Of a DNA stretch of 64,000 bases, positions 30,218-39,873 are shown one piece after another. Under the pieces are notes generated by a model. That model was not told the DNA's origin. It saw only the letters and a program-made list of their open reading frames with translations, and made no database searches. How positions within the stretch are numbered: the first letter of the stretch is position 1; every line of letters starts with the position of its first letter. This DNA comes from Pseudomonadota bacterium (GTDB taxonomy: Bacteria; Pseudomonadota; Gammaproteobacteria; Burkholderiales; Burkholderiaceae_F), in NCBI GenBank assembly GCA_021842465.1, contig JAKBZN010000001.1, positions 1-64,000 of the forward strand. Direction: 5' to 3'. Position numbers and translations under genes: made by a program.

Positions 30218-31015
30218 TCAAATCCCCTGATACCGTACACCGGGATCCAGATCGAGGTCGGCACGCACCGCCTGCGTCGGGGTTTCCCGGATCCGGCGGG
30301 CGATCGCGCTCGTCGGATCGTTGAGGTCGCCGAACAGCATTGCCCCCTGCCCCTCGTGGGTGCAGGCCTCCACGCAGGCAGGCTGCTCCCCGCGGTCGAT
30401 GCGCTGGACGCACATCGTGCAGCTCTCCACGCAGCCCTTGCCGCGCGGCACGCCGGGCTTCTGGTCGTGTATCGGCTCGTGGACGAAGGAACGGGCCTTG
30501 TATGGACACGCCATCATGCAATAGCGGCAGCCGATGCATCGGTGCCGGTCGACGAGCACCAGCCCATCGGCGCGCTGGAATGACGCCCCGGTCGGACACA
30601 CGTCGACGCAGGGGGGCTCGGCGCAATGCTGGCACATCATCGGCAGGGACACCTTCCGCCCGGTTCCGATCTCCTTCAGATCGACCTTGCGGATCCATTG
30701 CGGGCGCTGTGCGAGGTCGATCCCGGAGGTGAACCCGTTCTCGCGTGCGCAGGCATCGACGCAGGCGTTGCAATTGGATGCGCAGCGCGTCGTGTCGATG
30801 AGCAGACCCCAGCGGTTTTTCGACGATGCAGGTTCTCCCGCGGCCCGGGCCTGCGCCAGGGAAATCAGGCGCAGGCCGGGCGCAAGAGTCATCGCGCCCA
30901 ATGCCGCCGCGCCCATCCCCAGCGCATCCCGGCGCGCCGGACTTTTCGGCGGCGCCGAATCGCCGCGGTCCGCGCCTTCGCGGTCCATCGTCTGGTGCGG
31001 TTCCACGCGACTCAT
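30218..31015 (-). CDS. dsrO: DsrO, periplasmic iron-sulfur protein
   Basis: Ferredoxin cysteine clusters CNACVDAC, CQHCAEPPCVDVCP, CIGCRYCMMACPY; twin-arginine-like N-terminus. Confidence 0.94.
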   Translation of the reverse strand: MSRVEPHQTMDREGADRGDSAPPKSPARRDALGMGAAALGAMTLAPGLRLISLAQARAAGEPASSKNRWGLLIDTTRCASNCNACVDACARENGFTSGIDLAQRPQWIRKVDLKEIGTGRKVSLPMMCQHCAEPPCVDVCPTGASFQRADGLVLVDRHRCIGCRYCMMACPYKARSFVHEPIHDQKPGVPRGKGCVESCTMCVQRIDRGEQPACVEACTHEGQGAMLFGDLNDPTSAIARRIRETPTQAVRADLDLDPGVRYQGI

Positions 31016-31476
31016 GGCATCCTCGCAGGCTTGGCACTCGCCGTCGAGAGGTGGATGTTCTGCGCGCCGGGGGGCGCGTCCCCCGTGCGCGGATTGTGGC
31101 ATTCGAAACAGTCGATGCGCACGGCGACGAACGCGTGGCAGGCCTGGCAGAAATTGCGGTCGCTGCCCAGGACCGAATGGGTTTCCCGGCTTGCGTGGCA
31201 TGCGATGCACTCGCGCAGTTGCACGCGGGCTCCCCGCACCCCCTGCCGCACCGTGATCTCGCGCTGGTGCAGCAGCAGTGCAAAATGGTTGCGGCGCATG
31301 TACTCCGTGGGTGCGATGCAGTGGCCGGGATGGGCGATCACGATATCGGGCCGCGGAACGCGGTCATCCGCGCGGGCCGGCGTCACCAGTCCGGCCAATC
31401 CCAGGCCGGCGAGCGTGAACCATCCCGCGACGATGCAGACGACGGCGGACCGCGCCGCAGCCCGAAACACGATCAT
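31012..31476 (-). CDS. dsrJ: DsrJ, triheme c-type cytochrome
   Basis: Three CXXCH motifs (CIACH, CQACH, CFECH); signal peptide; ATGA overlaps on both sides. Confidence 0.94.
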   Translation of the reverse strand: MIVFRAAARSAVVCIVAGWFTLAGLGLAGLVTPARADDRVPRPDIVIAHPGHCIAPTEYMRRNHFALLLHQREITVRQGVRGARVQLRECIACHASRETHSVLGSDRNFCQACHAFVAVRIDCFECHNPRTGDAPPGAQNIHLSTASAKPARMP

Positions 31477-33434
31477 TCTCCCAGGCCCATCTGGATGTAC
31501 CCCGTCGGACACACGTCGTGGCAGATATGGCACCCGATACAGCGGGTGTAGTCGGTTCCGACATACCGCCCCAGCGTCGACTCTTTCTTGGCCACCCGAT
31601 ACACCGCATGCTGAGGGCAGTAGACGACGCAGTTGTCACACTCGAAGCACATGCCGCAACTCATGCAGCGCTTGGCTTCGGCAACCGCCTCGGCCTCGGA
31701 TAGCCCCTCCAGGCGTTCCTGGAAATTCCCGAGCGCCGAATCCCGACTCAGCGTCGTGACCTTGCGCCGGTTGCGGTCGACGTACTGGAAATGCCCCAGG
31801 AACATCTCGGTCGCCGGGATTACATAACGATTGGCGCGGTTTTCGAAGTTGTGGATTCCGACATGCGTGTCGCTGCCGCGCAGCGGCTCCTCGGCAGGAT
31901 TGACCTGCAAGCCGGCCTCGATCATCTTGCGCGAAAGATCGAAGGCGTGCACGTCGATCTTCGGCCGCTTTTCGAGTTCGATGCCGCGCAGGACCGCATC
32001 GATCCCGTCCGCCGCGATCGCACCGTGGCCGATCGCCGTCGTGAGCAGGTGCGGGCGGATGACGTCGCCGCCGGCAAACACGTTCTCCGTGCCCGTCACG
32101 CGGTAGTTCTTGTCGGCGTTGACCGCCCCGCGACCGTTGTCAAACTCCTCGATTCCGGTGAAATCCACCGCCTGCCCGATGGCCGAGACGATCAGATCGG
32201 CCGGGATGTCCTCCTCGCTGCCCTCGACCTTCTGAATGTCGAGTTTTCCGCCGGCCACCTTCGCGGTGCACTGCGCCACGCGCAAGGCCGTCGCCCGGCC
32301 GTCGGCGCCGCGGACGATCCCGATCGGCACATATCCGCCGCGGATGGCGATCCCTTCGGCCCGGGCCTGCTCAACTTCATGCTTGCTGGCCTGCATCTTG
32401 TCGACCGGGAAGACCGAAGTCAGCGTCACCTCGCAGCCTTGCCGCGCGGAGACGGCCGCCGCGTCGTGGGCGAGACGCCCCGCAATCGCGGATTCGATGT
32501 CGGTCGGCCGGGCGTTCTGGATATGCCCCAGGCGGCGGGCAACCGTCGCGACGTCGATGGAGGTGTCACCACCGCCGACGACCACCACGCGCTTGCCGAC
32601 GTGCTGCAAGCGACCGTCGTTGAACGCCCGCAGGAACGCCGTCGCCGTGACGACGTTGGGCGCCTCGCAATCGGCGAGCGGAAGCGCCCGGCCGGATTGC
32701 GCACCCATCGCGAGGAATACCGCGTCGTACCCGGCACGGATCTCGTCCATGGTGACGTCGCGGCCGATCCGGCAATTCAGGCGCGCCTCGACCCCAAGAT
32801 CGAGGATGCGCTGGATTTCGGCGTCCAGCAGATCACGCGGGGTCCGAAATCCGGGAATGCCATAGCGCATCATTCCGCCCAGGTGCTCATGCTCGTCGAA
32901 GATCGTGACGCCATGCCCTTTGCGGGCGAGCTGGAAAGCGCAGGAAAGGCCCGCGGGCCCGCCGCCGATGACCGCCACCTTCTTGCCGGTTTGCTCCGCC
33001 GGCGCATCGAACGACAGCCCTTCCCGAATGGCGAAGTCGCCGAGAAAGTGTTCGACCGAGTTGATGCCGACGTGGTCCTCGACATCGTTGCGGTTGCACC
33101 CCGACTCGCACGGCGCCGGACAGACCCGGCCCATCACTGCCGGGAAGGGGTTCGCATTGGCAAGCTTGCGCCAGGCATATTCCTGCCAACGCATGCCCTT
33201 CGGCGGCTTTTCCGTTCCGCGCACCACCGCAAGATAGCCGCGGATGTCTTCGCCAGCCGGGCAGCTGCCCTGGCAAGGCGGCGTGGACTGCACGTAGGTC
33301 GGGCACTTGTGCGTATGATCGCCATCGAAGATCCACTCGCGCCAGGATTCCTGCTCGTGGTCCCCGTCGCGGTATCGCCGGAACGTGAGCGCGGTCTCCT
33401 TCCCTGCTGAAACTTGCTCCAGATCTGCCGACAT
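31473..33434 (-). CDS. dsrL: DsrL, GltD-like iron-sulfur flavoprotein with C-terminal ferredoxin domain
   Basis: VAVIGGGPAGLSCAFQLARKGHGVTIFDE; CIGCHICHDVCPTGYIQMG C-terminus. Confidence 0.95.
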   Translation of the reverse strand: MSADLEQVSAGKETALTFRRYRDGDHEQESWREWIFDGDHTHKCPTYVQSTPPCQGSCPAGEDIRGYLAVVRGTEKPPKGMRWQEYAWRKLANANPFPAVMGRVCPAPCESGCNRNDVEDHVGINSVEHFLGDFAIREGLSFDAPAEQTGKKVAVIGGGPAGLSCAFQLARKGHGVTIFDEHEHLGGMMRYGIPGFRTPRDLLDAEIQRILDLGVEARLNCRIGRDVTMDEIRAGYDAVFLAMGAQSGRALPLADCEAPNVVTATAFLRAFNDGRLQHVGKRVVVVGGGDTSIDVATVARRLGHIQNARPTDIESAIAGRLAHDAAAVSARQGCEVTLTSVFPVDKMQASKHEVEQARAEGIAIRGGYVPIGIVRGADGRATALRVAQCTAKVAGGKLDIQKVEGSEEDIPADLIVSAIGQAVDFTGIEEFDNGRGAVNADKNYRVTGTENVFAGGDVIRPHLLTTAIGHGAIAADGIDAVLRGIELEKRPKIDVHAFDLSRKMIEAGLQVNPAEEPLRGSDTHVGIHNFENRANRYVIPATEMFLGHFQYVDRNRRKVTTLSRDSALGNFQERLEGLSEAEAVAEAKRCMSCGMCFECDNCVVYCPQHAVYRVAKKESTLGRYVGTDYTRCIGCHICHDVCPTGYIQMGLGE

Positions 33435-33457
33435 CGAATGTCTCCCCTGCCTTGGTC

Positions 33458-34981
33458 CTATTTCAATCGGATCGCCGTGCTGACGAGCTGGTGCACACCG
33501 CCCACCATGCTCATCTTGAACTTGTAGTACGGCAGCACCTTCGTGAACTGCGCCTTGCAAATCGCGCAGATGGTCGCCATGAAATTGACGCCGTGCTCGT
33601 CGACCACCTGCTGCAGCGCCTCCATGCGCGGCAGCGCACCCTTGACGCGTACGTCGAGGAGATCGTCGGTGAGAATGCCGCCGCCGCCGCCGCAACAGAA
33701 CGTGCGCTCGTAGATCGTCTCCGGCGCCATGTCGTAGAAATGATTGGCGACCGAACGGATGATGTTGCGCGGAATCTCGAACTGCCCGTACGGCGTATCC
33801 CCCATTCCCGAACCGCGTGCGACGTTGCACGAATCGTGAAACGTGATGATGCGATGGTCATTTGCCTCCTTGTCGAACCGGAGGGCGCCGCGCTGGATCA
33901 GATCCCAGGTGTATTCGCAGATGTGGGTCGGCTGCTTCACTTTGGGGTCCAGCATCTTCTGGAACTCCACCGCGTACGGATCGGTCGCGCCCGCGCCGAT
34001 TCCGACCAAGGTATTCCAGAAACTGTACGCGACCCGCCAAGCGTGGCCGCACTCCCCGACGATGATCCGCTTGACGCCGAGTTCCAGCGCCGTCTCGCGG
34101 ATCCGCAGCGCGATCTTCCGCAGCTGCTCGTAGCTACCGATGAACATGCCGAAATTCGCCGCCTCGGAGGCGAACGACGCAAGCGTCCACGAAACGCCGG
34201 CGGCATGAAACACCTTGCCGTATCCGATCAGACTTTCCACGTGCGGTTCGGCGAAGAAGTCGGCCGACGGGGTGATCAGCAAGACCTCCGCTCCCTTTTG
34301 GTTCAACGGATAGCGAACCGGAACGCCGGTGTCGGCCAGTACGTCCTCTTCCAGCCCCTGCAGGGTGTCGGCCAGCGCCGCTTCCGGCAGGCCGAGGTTG
34401 TTCCCGATCCGGTGAACTTTGCCGATGATCTCGTTGGTGTACTTCTGCCCGTAGCCCACGGCATCGAGAATTTCCCGTCCCGCCATCGTGATTTCGGCGG
34501 TATCGATGCCGTATGGGCAGAACACCGAGCAACGGCGGCACTCCGAACACTGGTAGTAATACGAATACCACTGGTCGAGCGTCTCCCGCGTCAAGTCGCG
34601 CGCGCCGACCAGCTTCGGAAACACGCGCCCTGCCACCGTGAAATAGCGCCGATAGACGCTGCGCATCAGGTCCTGGCGCGCGACCGGCATATTGAGCGGA
34701 TCGTGGGTGCCGAGGAAATAGTGGCACTTGTCGGTGCATGCGCCGCAGTGCACGCACGAATCGAGGAACACCTGCAGCGAACGCTGCTTCCCCAGAAGCT
34801 CGCGCATCTTGTCGAGCGCGACATCCTTCCAGTTCTCCACCAGGGTGCCGGGAAAGCCGAGATCGTTCTGGATTTTCTCGTTGGCCAGAAACGACTTGGT
34901 TCCCGCCATCGCGCCGGGCTCGAGCGCCGGCACGATCGGAATGGTGCGATATGGCGGGGCGGTGACTTCGACGTGGGCCAT
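33458..34981 (-). CDS. dsrK: DsrK, HdrD-like iron-sulfur subunit
   Basis: CVHCGACTDKCHYFLGTHDPLN; CSECRRCSVFCPYGIDTAE; CCGGGGGILTDD. Confidence 0.96.
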   Translation of the reverse strand: MAHVEVTAPPYRTIPIVPALEPGAMAGTKSFLANEKIQNDLGFPGTLVENWKDVALDKMRELLGKQRSLQVFLDSCVHCGACTDKCHYFLGTHDPLNMPVARQDLMRSVYRRYFTVAGRVFPKLVGARDLTRETLDQWYSYYYQCSECRRCSVFCPYGIDTAEITMAGREILDAVGYGQKYTNEIIGKVHRIGNNLGLPEAALADTLQGLEEDVLADTGVPVRYPLNQKGAEVLLITPSADFFAEPHVESLIGYGKVFHAAGVSWTLASFASEAANFGMFIGSYEQLRKIALRIRETALELGVKRIIVGECGHAWRVAYSFWNTLVGIGAGATDPYAVEFQKMLDPKVKQPTHICEYTWDLIQRGALRFDKEANDHRIITFHDSCNVARGSGMGDTPYGQFEIPRNIIRSVANHFYDMAPETIYERTFCCGGGGGILTDDLLDVRVKGALPRMEALQQVVDEHGVNFMATICAICKAQFTKVLPYYKFKMSMVGGVHQLVSTAIRLK

Positions 34982-34983
34982 GA

Positions 34984-35718
34984 TCAGCGATCCACTTCCA
35001 TGCGCGCCGCCCATGGTGCCAGGTGTCGGTGCTCCCGCGGGTTGTCCCGCTGGTTGCGCGTCGGCGAGAAGAACACGCCGGGCGCGTGGAGCAGCTTGCT
35101 GAACGGGAAGACGATCATCAGCATTGCAACCAGGAATAGATGGGCATAGAGCAGCGGGTCGGAGGGCAGCGGCTGCGGATCGAAGCGCTCGAGCCCAAGG
35201 ATGAAAATCTTCACCGAAACGATGTCGGTATGAATGCCGAATTTCATTCCAAGCCCGGTTCCGGCGATCGCGATCAGCAAGGCGAGCATCAGATGATCGG
35301 ACGCGGTCGAGATGTAGCGCACCCGCTCGACCAGGATGCGACGCGCCCACAGCGCAGCGAGCGCAACGGGCATGGCCAACCCGGCGAGGATTCCGAACGG
35401 CTGGATCGGCACCACCCAGATCCACACGGGCTGCGTGAAATAGCGCAGATGGCGCAACAGCACCAGCGCCAGTGCGGCGTGAAACGGCCAGCCGAACAGC
35501 CAGGTCCAGAGGTTGGAACGAAACAGGCTCTCGAACAGCGTCACCTCGCGCGCCATTCGCAATACGACCCCCGGGAGCGTCTTGGGCGCGGGCGTGGTCG
35601 GGATTTTCAGCGGCGCCGGTGTCCGCGCATACAAGGCGATCCGGCGGACCACCCCGACCACGAACACCAAGGTGGCGAAATAAAGCAATCCGGCGAAGAA
35701 AATGCTGGCGGCATCCAT
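34984..35718 (-). CDS. dsrM: DsrM, NarI-like membrane cytochrome b subunit
   Basis: Membrane protein MDAASIFFAGLLYFATLVFVVGVV; precedes dsrK. Confidence 0.92.
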   Translation of the reverse strand: MDAASIFFAGLLYFATLVFVVGVVRRIALYARTPAPLKIPTTPAPKTLPGVVLRMAREVTLFESLFRSNLWTWLFGWPFHAALALVLLRHLRYFTQPVWIWVVPIQPFGILAGLAMPVALAALWARRILVERVRYISTASDHLMLALLIAIAGTGLGMKFGIHTDIVSVKIFILGLERFDPQPLPSDPLLYAHLFLVAMLMIVFPFSKLLHAPGVFFSPTRNQRDNPREHRHLAPWAARMEVDR

Positions 35719-35747
35719 GAGCGGGGACAGCAAAGTAACCTGTTCAG

Positions 35748-35790
35748 ACCCTCACCCCAACCCTCTCCCGCAAGCGAGAGAGGGGCTTTC
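35748..35790 (-). terminator. intercistronic hairpin repeat between dsrC and dsrM
   Basis: Minus strand CCCTCTCTCGC TT GCGGGAGAGGG stem; plus-strand ccctcaccccaaccctctcccgcaagcgagagagggg. Confidence 0.6.
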
Positions 35791-35805
35791 CCACATTCGC
35801 GCGAA

Positions 35806-36141
35806 TCAGACGCAACCGGTCGGCTTGGGCAACCCGGCGATCTTGCAGGCCTGCTTCGCCGGACCATACGGAAACAGTTCGTAGAGATACTGGCTGTTCC
35901 CCTTCTCCGGCCCCAGGGCCTTGCCGATCGCCTTGGTGAGGACTCGCACCGCCGGGGCGATCTGGTATTCCTCGTAATACTTGCGAAGGAAGTTGATCAC
36001 CTCCCAATGGTTGTCGCTCAGATCGATGCCCTCGGCCTCCGAAATGTTCCTGGCGACGTCCTCATTCCAGTCGGCGAGGTTGACCAGATAGCCTTCCTCG
36101 TCAGTCTCGAAGGATTTGTCGCCGATCGTGATCGTCCCCAT
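35806..36141 (-). CDS. dsrC: DsrC sulfur carrier
   Basis: Complete DsrC with C-terminal KQACKIAGLPKPTGCV (two cysteines 10 residues apart). Confidence 0.97.
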   Translation of the reverse strand: MGTITIGDKSFETDEEGYLVNLADWNEDVARNISEAEGIDLSDNHWEVINFLRKYYEEYQIAPAVRVLTKAIGKALGPEKGNSQYLYELFPYGPAKQACKIAGLPKPTGCV

Positions 36142-36197
36142 TTCATGGCTCCTTATCTCGTAGTTATGTCATCCCGTTCCCGACGGAACGAGGATTC

Positions 36198-37298
36198 TCA
36201 GAATCGAATGTGCGTGGACGCGTTCAGGTTCGCCCGTGCGCCGCGCCAATCGTCGATCAGGTACTTGGTGAACGGCAGGCCGGTGCGCTCGAAGAATCGC
36301 GGCCAGCCGATGCGGTCGATCCAGTCGGCAAGGCGCTCCCAGGGGCGTGCGTCGGCCTTGTAGGTGTAGAGGATCTTCTTGACGATCTCCGACACCTCCG
36401 GCCAACGCGGCGGATTGTTCGGGATGCCAGACGCCACCATCTTCATGAACGTCGGCTTGCCACGCGCATTGGAGTTCTTGCCGCCAACCCAGATCGCGAA
36501 CTTCGAGTACTCCGGGTCGTTGATCTGCATCGGCGGGCACGGCGGATAGCAGGCTCCGCAGCAGACGCACTTCTTCTCATCGACCTCGAGCGACGGCTTG
36601 CCGTTGACCAGTGCCGGACGGATCGCGGCAACCGGACACCGCGCAACCACCGCCGGACGTTCGCAGACGTTGGCCACCAGATCGTGGTTGATCTTGGGCG
36701 GCTTGGTGTGCTGGATGATGATGGCAATGTCCGCCTGGCCGCCACAATTGATCTCGCAGCAACTCGTCGACAGGTGGACGCGGTTTGGCATCTCTTCGCG
36801 GCGGAACTCCTCGTACAACTCGTCCATCAACGCCTTGACGGCGCCGGATGCATCGGTTCCCGGAATGTCGCAATGCAGCCATCCCTGGGTATGCGCGATC
36901 ATCGACACGGAATTTCCGGTACCACCAACCGGGAACCCCTCGGCCTCCAGCTTCGCGACGAGCGGTGCGACCTTCTCGGGCTTCGACACCATGAATTCGA
37001 TGTTCGAGCGGATGGTGAACCGCACGTGCCCCTCGGCATACTGGTCGGCGATGTCGCACAGTTTGCGGATGGTGTAGACGTCCATCTGCCGCTGCGTGCC
37101 GGCGCGCACCGACCACACCTCGTCGCCGCTGCGCGCGACGTGGTGCAGGACCCCGGGGCGCGGACGGTCGTGATATTTCCAGGCGCCGTAATTTTTCTTC
37201 AGCAGCGGGTGCAAGTATTGCTGGTTGTCCGGAACGCCGCTTTCGATCGCGCGGCGGGGCTTGGCCGGCGGCGCCGCGACTGTTTGTACTTGCGTCAT
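36198..37298 (-). CDS. dsrB: DsrB, reverse-type dissimilatory sulfite reductase beta subunit
   Basis: TSCCEINCGGQADIAII siroheme/Fe-S ligands; ferredoxin CVCCGACYPPCPP. Confidence 0.97.
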   Translation of the reverse strand: MTQVQTVAAPPAKPRRAIESGVPDNQQYLHPLLKKNYGAWKYHDRPRPGVLHHVARSGDEVWSVRAGTQRQMDVYTIRKLCDIADQYAEGHVRFTIRSNIEFMVSKPEKVAPLVAKLEAEGFPVGGTGNSVSMIAHTQGWLHCDIPGTDASGAVKALMDELYEEFRREEMPNRVHLSTSCCEINCGGQADIAIIIQHTKPPKINHDLVANVCERPAVVARCPVAAIRPALVNGKPSLEVDEKKCVCCGACYPPCPPMQINDPEYSKFAIWVGGKNSNARGKPTFMKMVASGIPNNPPRWPEVSEIVKKILYTYKADARPWERLADWIDRIGWPRFFERTGLPFTKYLIDDWRGARANLNASTHIRF

Positions 37299-37338
37299 CT
37301 TTTCGTGTCTCCTGTCGTGGCCTCGCCGACCCGCCGCC

Positions 37339-38634
37339 TTACGCGGCCTGCTTCTTCGCTTCGAGGCGTGCGACTTCCTCGTCCCAACCGTCGGTACGGA
37401 CATACGGGTTCGTACGGGGCGCCGAAACCATGTTCGGATCCGCGTCGATTCCCATCGCATCGAGGAAGTTCATCAGCCCGATGCGCTCGATCATTTCCCC
37501 CGTCCGCTCGTGCTCGAGCGCGTTCTCGGCAAAGAAGTCGATGATCTTCTGCGCCATTTCGACCAACTTCTCGCGGTCCTCGTCGGTGTCGAGCTTCATG
37601 AACGGGACGATCACCGTCCCCATCAGGTCGCCGATCTTGAGTGCCCGCTTGCCCCCCACGAGGATCGCCGCGCCACGATCCTTCCCCGGAGCCAATCCAC
37701 CGGTGATGACGTTGATGCAATGCATGCACCGGACGCAGTCGCTGTTTTCGATCTGGATCGCGTGCTTGTCGTCGACCTTCACGCTGCTGATCGTCGGGCC
37801 CTGCTTGACCGCGTCGGCATCGACGACCTGGATCGCCCTGCTCGGGCAGCGCGCGACCACGTCGTTCACCAGCGCGCTCATGCCGTGCTGCGCGAAATAG
37901 CGGCGGGCGAGGGTCTCGTCGGTCTGGATGTTGTCCCGCCAGATCCCGATCACCGCCATATCGGCGCGCTGAATCGAGTTCATGCAATCGTTCGGGCACC
38001 CCGAGAACTTGAACTTGAACTTGTACGGCAGCGACGGGCGATGGATGTCATCGAGGAAATTGTTGATGATCGCCCGGTGCGCGCGCGCCTCGTCGAAGCA
38101 CGACTGCTCGCAGCGCGCCGCGCCGACGCACGACATGGAGGTGCGCACCGCAGGGCCGGCGCCCCCGAGATCGAAGCCCAGTTCGTTGATCTCGTCGAAC
38201 GCCTTCTGCACGTTCTCGGTCGTCGCGCCCTGGAACATGATGTCGCCGGACTGGCCGTGGAAGGCGATGAGACCCGTTCCGTGTTTTTCCCAGACGTCAC
38301 AGAGCTTGCGCAGAATGTCGGTCGTGTAATGCATGCCCGGAGGCGGCATGACACGCAGCGTATGGAACTCGGCCGCGTCCTTGTATACCGGCTTGTCGTT
38401 GTCGTCCTTGAGTTCGGTGAAACGGGGGATCACTCCGCCGCCGTAGCCGAACACGCCGACCGTACCGCCCTTCCAGTACCCCTTGCGGGTGCGATACGAG
38501 GTCTCGAGCTGACCCAGGACGTCGACGACGTAATCCTTGTCCTGCGCCAAGCGCTTCAATCCGGTTACGAAGCTTGGCCACGGTCCACTCTCGAGTTCGT
38601 CGAGCATCGGCGTGGGGTGCAACGGTTTCGCCAT
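37339..38634 (-). CDS. dsrA: DsrA, reverse-type dissimilatory sulfite reductase alpha subunit
   Basis: SMSCVGAARCEQSC (CX5C) and FSGCPNDC (CX3C) ligands; MAKPLHPTPMLDELESGPWPSFVTGLKRL. Confidence 0.98.
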   Translation of the reverse strand: MAKPLHPTPMLDELESGPWPSFVTGLKRLAQDKDYVVDVLGQLETSYRTRKGYWKGGTVGVFGYGGGVIPRFTELKDDNDKPVYKDAAEFHTLRVMPPPGMHYTTDILRKLCDVWEKHGTGLIAFHGQSGDIMFQGATTENVQKAFDEINELGFDLGGAGPAVRTSMSCVGAARCEQSCFDEARAHRAIINNFLDDIHRPSLPYKFKFKFSGCPNDCMNSIQRADMAVIGIWRDNIQTDETLARRYFAQHGMSALVNDVVARCPSRAIQVVDADAVKQGPTISSVKVDDKHAIQIENSDCVRCMHCINVITGGLAPGKDRGAAILVGGKRALKIGDLMGTVIVPFMKLDTDEDREKLVEMAQKIIDFFAENALEHERTGEMIERIGLMNFLDAMGIDADPNMVSAPRTNPYVRTDGWDEEVARLEAKKQAA

Positions 38635-38830
38635 GATCGGGTCTCCTTTTCCCGGTTGCGTGCGGGTGGTGTGCGCATTTGCGTGTTTTCGGCCGCACGG
38701 CCGATCCGCGGTGCCTCCCATCTGACGGCCCGCAGCCATGTTGTGATAACGACCATCCTAGTGGGCGACTTCCGCCGGCGCCATTGCTCCGGGTGATAAG
38801 TCGCACACTTCCCTTCCGGGATCCCCCGAA

Positions 38831-38847
38831 CTACCCGTAGGGAGTAG
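38831..38847. promoter_or_regulatory. imperfect palindrome CTACCCGTAGGGAGTAG in divergent dsr control region
   Basis: Located between dsrA (-) and the divergent operon (+); shares CTACCCG(N0-2)TAGGG with 13579-13591. Confidence 0.35.
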
Positions 38848-38911
38848 GCGTGGCGCCTCGCAACGGCTATAGACATCCACCGGCTCCCCGCGACGACAAT
38901 ACGCTCCGTCA

Positions 38912-38929
38912 TTACGCCTTCTAGCGTAA
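38912..38929. promoter_or_regulatory. inverted repeat TTACGC-N6-GCGTAA in divergent dsr control region
   Basis: Perfect 6-bp arms about 60 bp upstream of the plus-strand operon. Confidence 0.4.
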
Positions 38930-38987
38930 GGGATTACGAGGATTCGACAACCGCGCCGCGTCAAACGGTTGCACGGAAGAGGATGCG

Positions 38988-39269
38988 ATGGACTCGGCCA
39001 CGACGCTGTTCCGCTGCACGGTCCCTTGGGGCCGGCAGGAAATCGAACTCCAGGAGCTGCGCTTCGATGCGGGCGGCGCGCCCCTGCTGCGCCTGCGGAT
39101 CCGGGAAGCGAAGCGTTTTACGATTTTCGACATCGATGCCGCAACCGCCGCGCGCTGGGGCGAGGCGATGGCCGAATGGGGACGCGGCCAGCTGGCCGAT
39201 GGCCATGGCCACGCTGGGGCGCCGGCAGAGGCGCCGCACCCGGAGGAGAGCGGCCATGCGGGTGCGTAG
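38988..39269 (+). CDS. small uncharacterised protein, first gene of divergent sulfur operon
   Basis: MDSATTLFRCTVPWGRQEIELQELRFDAGGAPLLRLRIREAKRFTIFDIDAATAARWGEAM; overlaps next gene. Confidence 0.7.
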   Translation: MDSATTLFRCTVPWGRQEIELQELRFDAGGAPLLRLRIREAKRFTIFDIDAATAARWGEAMAEWGRGQLADGHGHAGAPAEAPHPEESGHAGA

Positions 39270-39873
39270 CCATTGGTTCCGGGATGACCATGCGCGCGGT
39301 ACCGGGGAGGTCGCCGGAGCTGTCGCATTCAACGTCTGGCGCATCGCGCAACAGATTCTCCGCGACATGCGTCGCGCCGATTTCGAGATTGCGCCCGGGC
39401 CGCGCTATTTCGACTTCCTTTCCGAATGGCTGATGTTCCTGATTCACGTTGCCGATCGCAACGCATATGAACGGTTGGGTGACGCCCGCACCGAGTTCAC
39501 CACCGCGCTCGCCAATCGCACAGGGGAAATCCTCGCCGACAACCAGGTCGAGTTGCTGGGGGAAGGAACGGCGGCGGAGCACAAGGCCCGGTTCATCGAA
39601 TTGCTCAACCTTCATCTTCCCGAATATTCGGATTTTCCGGAACTGGATGCGGACTGCCGTCGCTATCTCGCGGCCCGGATCTCGGTCGCGCTCGGGCCCC
39701 GCGATCAAGTGTGGGTTCACGACCAAGTGATGGAGATCGAAGCGCCGCAGGCGATCGAGACCGTCGGACGGGTGTTCGAAAACCTGTTCCGGCTGGCGCC
39801 GCCCGACGACGCGGCAAACCGCGGGCGCGCAAGCCGCCGGGAGGGACGGCCGCCGGCGATGACGGGGGAGTAA
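39256..39873 (+). CDS. uncharacterised protein in divergent sulfur operon
   Basis: MRVRSHWFRDDHARGTGEVAGAVAFNVWRIAQQILRDMRRADFEIAPGPRYFDFLSEWLMF; overlaps neighbours. Confidence 0.75.
   Translation: MRVRSHWFRDDHARGTGEVAGAVAFNVWRIAQQILRDMRRADFEIAPGPRYFDFLSEWLMFLIHVADRNAYERLGDARTEFTTALANRTGEILADNQVELLGEGTAAEHKARFIELLNLHLPEYSDFPELDADCRRYLAARISVALGPRDQVWVHDQVMEIEAPQAIETVGRVFENLFRLAPPDDAANRGRASRREGRPPAMTGE

Noticed and set aside
31791-36363. Long plus-strand ORFs (539, 565, 407 aa) across dsrL, dsrK, dsrM and dsrC
   Set aside because: Antisense frames with His/Arg/Asp-rich composition and no family signature; the dsr genes are unambiguous.
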